A stretch of DNA of 64,000 nt from Anaerostipes sp. 992a. GTDB taxonomy: Bacteria; Bacillota; Clostridia; Lachnospirales; Lachnospiraceae. The notes beneath the pieces are model-generated. The model ran no database searches. It was not told the DNA's origin and worked only from the letters and a program-made list of their open reading frames with translations. Numbering within the stretch: the first letter of the stretch is position 1; each line of letters opens with the position of its first letter. The stretch spans positions 124,001-188,000 of the forward strand of contig NZ_MJIG01000003.1 in assembly GCF_001940245.1 (NCBI RefSeq), written 5' to 3'. A program made the position numbers and the translations under genes. This document shows positions 60,293-64,000 of the stretch, in pieces.

Positions 60293-61891
60293 ATGAAGAA
60301 ATTGTATTATGGAGGGACTATTCTTACCATGGTCCATAAGGGTGACTGTCCAGAGGCACTCATAGAAGAAGAGGGAAAAATCTGTTACGTGGGAAGCTAC
60401 GAAAAAGCAAAGAAGATATGTGGGGAGCAGGGTCAGGAGATTGATCTGAAAGGCAAAACATTAATGCCAGCATTTATTGATCCTCATAGTCATTTTTCCC
60501 AGGTGGCGCAAAGTGTCCAGATGTGTGATTTATCGGAAACAGAGAGTTTTTCTCAGATTGCAGAGAGTTTAACTGAGTATATAGAAAAAAATCATATGGA
60601 TGCTACAGGAGTCGTATTTGCGAGTGGATATGATCATAATTTTTTAGAAGAGGAGGTGCATCCGGATAAAAAGCTGTTGGATGAGGTTTCTGACCAGATT
60701 CCAATCTATATTTCTCATGCATCTGGTCACATGGGTGTGGCCAATTCTGCAATGCTTCAGTTATCAGGGGTTACTGATGATACAGAAGATCCAAAGGGTG
60801 GCAGATTCGGACGATATGAGGATGGAAGTCTGAATGGATATGTGGAAGAGACACCAGCACTTATGAAAATTCTCATGCCGGCAATGGCGAGAATGAAGGG
60901 TGATCTGATGGTACAGATGGAAGCAGCCGAGAAGCTTTATCTTAAGAATGGAATTACCACAGTGCAGGAAGGTGCGGCTATGGGGCAGGCTATGCAGATG
61001 TTGGCTTCCTATGGAGCCACAGGGCGGCTAAAGCTGGATGTTGTAGTATATATTTTGGCAGATGACTATGAAAAGACCGTAGCACAGTTCAGTGAGTATA
61101 ATGGAATTTATAAGAACAGGGTGAAAATTGGAGGTGCTAAGGTCATCTTAGATGGTTCCCCGCAGGGAAAATCGGCATGGCTTTCTATGCCATATGAAGG
61201 GGAAGAAAGTTATTGTGGATACCCAACTCATGAAGATAGTTATGTGGAAGAAGTCGTATCCAATGCAGTAAAGGGTGGATATCAGATCCTGGCTCATTGT
61301 AATGGAGATGCGGCGTCAGAACAGTTTATCCGAAGTATTGAAAAGGCCTATGAGAAGCAGGAAGGGGCAATCGATGCAGATCTGCGGCCAGTGATGATTC
61401 ATTGCCAGACAGCAAGAAAGGATCAGATGGAGCGTATGGCAAATTTACACATCATACCATCTATTTTTGTTGGGCATACGTATTATTGGGGAGATATTCA
61501 TCTAAAAAATTTAGGTCCGATCAGAGGGGCTGCGATCAGTCCGGTACGGACAGCGCTGGATCTTCATATGCCGTATAATTTCCATCAGGATGCACCAGTT
61601 ACAAAACCTAATATGCTTCATTCTGTATGGTGTGCAGTCAATCGAAGGACACGAAGAGGACAGTCTATTGGACAGGAACAGTGCATTGATGTGTACGATG
61701 CGTTGAAGGCGATTACCATCCATGGCGCTTATGAATACCACGAAGAGAAGCAGAAAGGAACATTGGAAGCAGGAAAGCTGGCTGATATGGTAATTTTAGA
61801 TAGAAATCCTATGGAAGTTCCCAAACAGCAGATGAAAGATATCACAGTTTTAACGACTATAAAGGAAGGAAAAGTTGTATATCAGGTATAG
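60293..61891 (+). CDS. YtcJ-like amidohydrolase
   Basis: The 532-residue protein belongs to amidohydrolase family 3. It has an N-terminal beta domain (YYGGTILTM), the metal motif MPAFIDPHSHFS near 58-69 and ISHASGHMGVANSAML near 141-156. A carboxylated-Lys or Glu region lies near VQEGAAMGQ, with HCNGDAASEQF near 331-341 and FHQDAPVTKPNML near 424-436. The C-terminus is typical: GTLEAGKLADMVILDRNPM. It is cytoplasmic. YtcJ-type enzymes hydrolyse varied amides; substrate unknown. Monocistronic, with a strong terminator after it. Confidence 0.88.
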   Translation: MKKLYYGGTILTMVHKGDCPEALIEEEGKICYVGSYEKAKKICGEQGQEIDLKGKTLMPAFIDPHSHFSQVAQSVQMCDLSETESFSQIAESLTEYIEKNHMDATGVVFASGYDHNFLEEEVHPDKKLLDEVSDQIPIYISHASGHMGVANSAMLQLSGVTDDTEDPKGGRFGRYEDGSLNGYVEETPALMKILMPAMARMKGDLMVQMEAAEKLYLKNGITTVQEGAAMGQAMQMLASYGATGRLKLDVVVYILADDYEKTVAQFSEYNGIYKNRVKIGGAKVILDGSPQGKSAWLSMPYEGEESYCGYPTHEDSYVEEVVSNAVKGGYQILAHCNGDAASEQFIRSIEKAYEKQEGAIDADLRPVMIHCQTARKDQMERMANLHIIPSIFVGHTYYWGDIHLKNLGPIRGAAISPVRTALDLHMPYNFHQDAPVTKPNMLHSVWCAVNRRTRRGQSIGQEQCIDVYDALKAITIHGAYEYHEEKQKGTLEAGKLADMVILDRNPMEVPKQQMKDITVLTTIKEGKVVYQV

Positions 61892-61946
61892 CTTAGTGGG
61901 GCGCCAGACCTTCGCGGAGTGTCAATTTGAATAAGATAAAATTTTA

Positions 61947-61999
61947 ACAAGAAAAATGGCAGAAGAATGATAATGCTTCTGCCATTTTTCTTGTTTTTA
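61947..61999 (+). terminator. Terminator after the amidohydrolase gene
   Basis: A 19-bp perfect stem (61947-61965 with 61976-61994) is followed by TTTTT, the strongest hairpin in the right part of the window. Confidence 0.92.
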
Positions 62000-62074
62000 T
62001 CTTGTATTTTGGAGAAAAATCCTCTGTATTTTCATTCCAGGGAATATTTGGGAGTTTTAATTGTTACAAAAATA

Positions 62075-62129
62075 ACAAAATAAAATTTCGCAAAAAAAAT
62101 ATTGACAAAATAAAATTTCACGGTATAAT
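62075..62129 (+). promoter_or_regulatory. Promoter of the RpiR gene with two direct repeats
   Basis: TTGACA at 62102-62107 and TATAAT at 62124-62129 (16-nt spacer). The 17-mer ACAAAATAAAATTTC(G/A)C occurs at 62075-62091 and 62105-62121; the second copy fills the promoter spacer, so a bound regulator would block transcription. The rest of 61892-62275 holds no gene. Confidence 0.65.
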
Positions 62130-62275
62130 AGAATTATGAAATAAATAGTGTTTCAACGGTGGTGAATTTGTTAGAAATATACAAAAAAATGAAACTGGTT
62201 AAGTTGACAAAATAGAAAAAATAAGCGACAATATTCTATAAGAGTAAGTTACCAGAGAGAAGTGGAGTGTATATT

Positions 62276-63124
62276 ATGGCAAAGGAAATGACAGTAAGAG
62301 ATTACATTTTCACCACATACGATCAATTGTTTGATGCAGAGAAAAAAGTGGCTGATTATCTATTGGATCATCCGGATGCAGCAGTGGAGATGTCTGTGGC
62401 AGCTTTGGCAGGAGAATGTTCGACCAGCCAGGCTACGATTATTCGATTTTGCAAAAAGGTCGGGTTCAGCGGATTTCATCAGTTGAAGATTGAGATGGCC
62501 AAGGATATGAAGACGAGAAAAGATTATATTACAACGAATGCCATTGATATTAATCACATTGGGCAGTCATTGCACAATATTCTTGTCAGTAAGGTAGAGG
62601 AGTTGGAAGCGACGATCAACAATCTGAATGAAGAGTCGATCAGGAAGGTGATTGATGCTGTTGTAAAAGCAGATGTGGTAGAAGTGGCGGCAGTCGGAAA
62701 TTCTATACCAATTGCCATGGATGCCAGCTATAAGTTCAATCAGGTTGGAATTCGTTCTGTAGCATCCAATGTGTGGGAGGCACAGCAGGCATTTTCTTTT
62801 ACATTAAATAAAGGGGATGTATTAATCGGAATATCAGCTTCCGGAGCATCCAGAAGATTGGTAGGAATGGCACGAATTGCGCAAAAAAGAGGAGCCCTCG
62901 TTGTGACCATTACCAATCAGCCAGAGTCACCATTGGCAGAAAACAGCGATATTGTATTGACAACTGCATCGCGGGAAAGAGTATTTTATGACCAGGTCAG
63001 TTTTACAAGATCAGCGGCAATGGCTGTTGTCGATAGTATTTTTTTACTGCTTTATTCCATGAGAAAGGATTCTTTCCAGCAGTTGTTGGAGCACGAACAA
63101 ATTATTTCAGAGGACAAAATTTAA
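62276..63124 (+). CDS. RpiR-family transcriptional regulator
   Basis: The 282-residue protein has an HTH_6 domain (MSVAALAGECSTSQATIIRFCKKVGFSGFHQLK, about 36-68) and a SIS domain (VEVAAVGNSIPIAMDASYKFN near 135, VLIGISASGASRRLVGMA near 181). The SIS fold binds sugar phosphates. GGAG at 62264-62267 supports ATG 62276 over an in-frame GTG. It lies directly before an SDR gene like sorbitol-6-phosphate dehydrogenase, so it probably controls hexitol use; the repeats in its own promoter suggest autoregulation. Confidence 0.9.
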   Translation: MAKEMTVRDYIFTTYDQLFDAEKKVADYLLDHPDAAVEMSVAALAGECSTSQATIIRFCKKVGFSGFHQLKIEMAKDMKTRKDYITTNAIDINHIGQSLHNILVSKVEELEATINNLNEESIRKVIDAVVKADVVEVAAVGNSIPIAMDASYKFNQVGIRSVASNVWEAQQAFSFTLNKGDVLIGISASGASRRLVGMARIAQKRGALVVTITNQPESPLAENSDIVLTTASRERVFYDQVSFTRSAAMAVVDSIFLLLYSMRKDSFQQLLEHEQIISEDKI

Positions 63125-63222
63125 TGACTATCTTAAATTTTGTTTGTAGATCATGCAGATTATGGTATTCTATATACCAAATTTGATATACTAATTATTT
63201 ATTTTTTAAGGAGGAAAATAGA

Positions 63223-64000
63223 ATGAGTACATGGCTAGGTTTAGAAGGAAAAGTAGTAGTGATTACCGGAGCTGCATCTGGAATTGGAAAAGCAGTTGCA
63301 CAGGAATTCCTGAATGTAGGAGCAAAAGTAGTAGTTGCTGATATGGCACCAGAAGCACCAGCATACGATGGCGCATCTGATGATAACTTCTTATATGTCC
63401 AGACAAATGTTACAAGTAAGGAATCTGTGGATGGAATGGTAGCTCAGGCAGTAGAAAAATTTGGTACCTTAGATGTATTAGTAAACAATGCAGGTATCAA
63501 TATTCCTAGACTGTTGGTAGATCCAAAAGATCCAAATGGCAAATACGAATTAGATGAAGCTGTATGGGATAAAGTAACAGCAGTTAACTTCAAAGGTGTA
63601 TTCTTATGTGCACAGGCTGTTGGACGTGTGTTGGCAGCAAAAGGAGCTGGAGTGATCATCAACATGTCTTCTGAATCAGGATTAGAAGGATCTGAAGGTC
63701 AGAGCGTATATGCAGCAACAAAGAATGCAGTAAATTCTTTAACTCGTTCATGGGCAAAAGAACTTGGTAAATTAGGTGTTCGTGTTGTAGGTGTAGCTCC
63801 TGGTATCATGGAAGCAACAGGACTTAGAACTCTTGCTTATGAAGAAGCTCTTGCTTATACAAGAGGAATTACTGTAGATGATTTAAGAGCTGGATACAGT
63901 AAGACATCTACAACTCCACTGGGACGTTCTGGTAAATTATCAGAAGTAGCAACAACATGTGCATTCCTTGCAAGTGAAAAAGCAGGATATATCCATGGTG
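63223..64000 (+). CDS. SDR oxidoreductase, sorbitol-6-phosphate 2-dehydrogenase-like (3' end outside window)
   Basis: 259 residues are visible and the frame is still open at the window edge. Rossmann motif TGAASGIG lies near 15-22 and NNAGI near 88-92, with catalytic Ser in INMSSESG near 147 and the YAATKNA (YxxxK) motif near 162-168. The tail segment APGIMEATGLRTLAYEEALAY is like the sorbitol-6-phosphate dehydrogenase branch, which oxidises sorbitol-6-phosphate to fructose-6-phosphate with NAD. AAGGAGG precedes the ATG. The regulator upstream and probable PTS genes downstream would fit a hexitol operon; the latter are not visible. Confidence 0.78.
   Translation, partial: MSTWLGLEGKVVVITGAASGIGKAVAQEFLNVGAKVVVADMAPEAPAYDGASDDNFLYVQTNVTSKESVDGMVAQAVEKFGTLDVLVNNAGINIPRLLVDPKDPNGKYELDEAVWDKVTAVNFKGVFLCAQAVGRVLAAKGAGVIINMSSESGLEGSEGQSVYAATKNAVNSLTRSWAKELGKLGVRVVGVAPGIMEATGLRTLAYEEALAYTRGITVDDLRAGYSKTSTTPLGRSGKLSEVATTCAFLASEKAGYIHG

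Overview
The window looks like a chromosomal segment of a Gram-positive gut clostridium, most probably a member of the Lachnospiraceae. The evidence is the AT-leaning composition, strong AGGAGG ribosome sites, the Firmicutes order priA-def-fmt-rsmB-rlmN-prpC-prkC-rsgA-thiN, a T-box before thrS, an L20-type leader before infC-rpmI-rplT, the XpaC/TelA pair and a raffinose/melibiose-type sugar locus. The species cannot be fixed from the sequence alone.

Layout. 1-24.2 kb is mostly core: the end of glmM, a divergent TrpD-like gene, priA, def, fmt, rsmB, rlmN, the prpC/prkC phosphatase-kinase pair, rsgA, thiN, gatCAB, T-box-thrS, a LysR regulator, a beheaded surface-protein gene, an aldose-epimerase-like gene (minus strand), prfC and infC-rpmI-rplT. 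infC appears to start at ATT. 24.3-28.6 kb holds an XpaC/TelA-like pair, a split ThrE-type exporter and an unknown gene, followed by tRNA-Arg(TCT) and tRNA-Leu(AAG).

28.77-38.24 kb is a 9.4-kb integrated element bounded by 71-bp direct repeats. The left copy completes tRNA-Leu and the right copy is the displaced 3' part of that gene. Next to the left end is a tyrosine integrase with two small unknown genes. Further right are a serine resolvase with inverted repeats before it, a winged-helix Rep-like protein followed by three 32-bp iterons, and an HNH-type protein. Three other mobile elements sit inside: an IS200-type element, an IS1182-type element and a group II intron. The first and third lie directly downstream of intrinsic terminators and the second lies within a terminator hairpin. 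No relaxase is visible, so the host element looks like an integrated plasmid-like or satellite element, possibly decaying.

38.3-44.7 kb returns to chromosomal genes: murI, an RpiR regulator and an AEC transporter (both minus strand), nfo, an MBL-fold hydrolase and an S8 protease resembling the Csp group. 44.7-54.6 kb is an alpha-galactoside/sucrose locus: a divergent AraC regulator, a lipoprotein binding protein, two permeases, GH36 alpha-galactosidase, a small membrane protein, an MsmK-type ATPase and a GH13 amylosucrase-family enzyme. Together these would import raffinose-family sugars, remove galactose and process sucrose.

54.7-57.2 kb encodes an unusual cytoplasmic fusion of a ParB-like region with a BMP-type ligand-binding domain, translationally coupled to a metallophosphoesterase. 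57.3-60.1 kb has a solitary IS200-type left end, a GntR regulator and a phosphomannose-isomerase-like protein with an extra N-terminal domain; both genes carry the same operator-like motif upstream. 60.3-64 kb has a YtcJ-like amidohydrolase, a second RpiR regulator and the start of a sorbitol-6-phosphate-dehydrogenase-like SDR gene that runs off the window.
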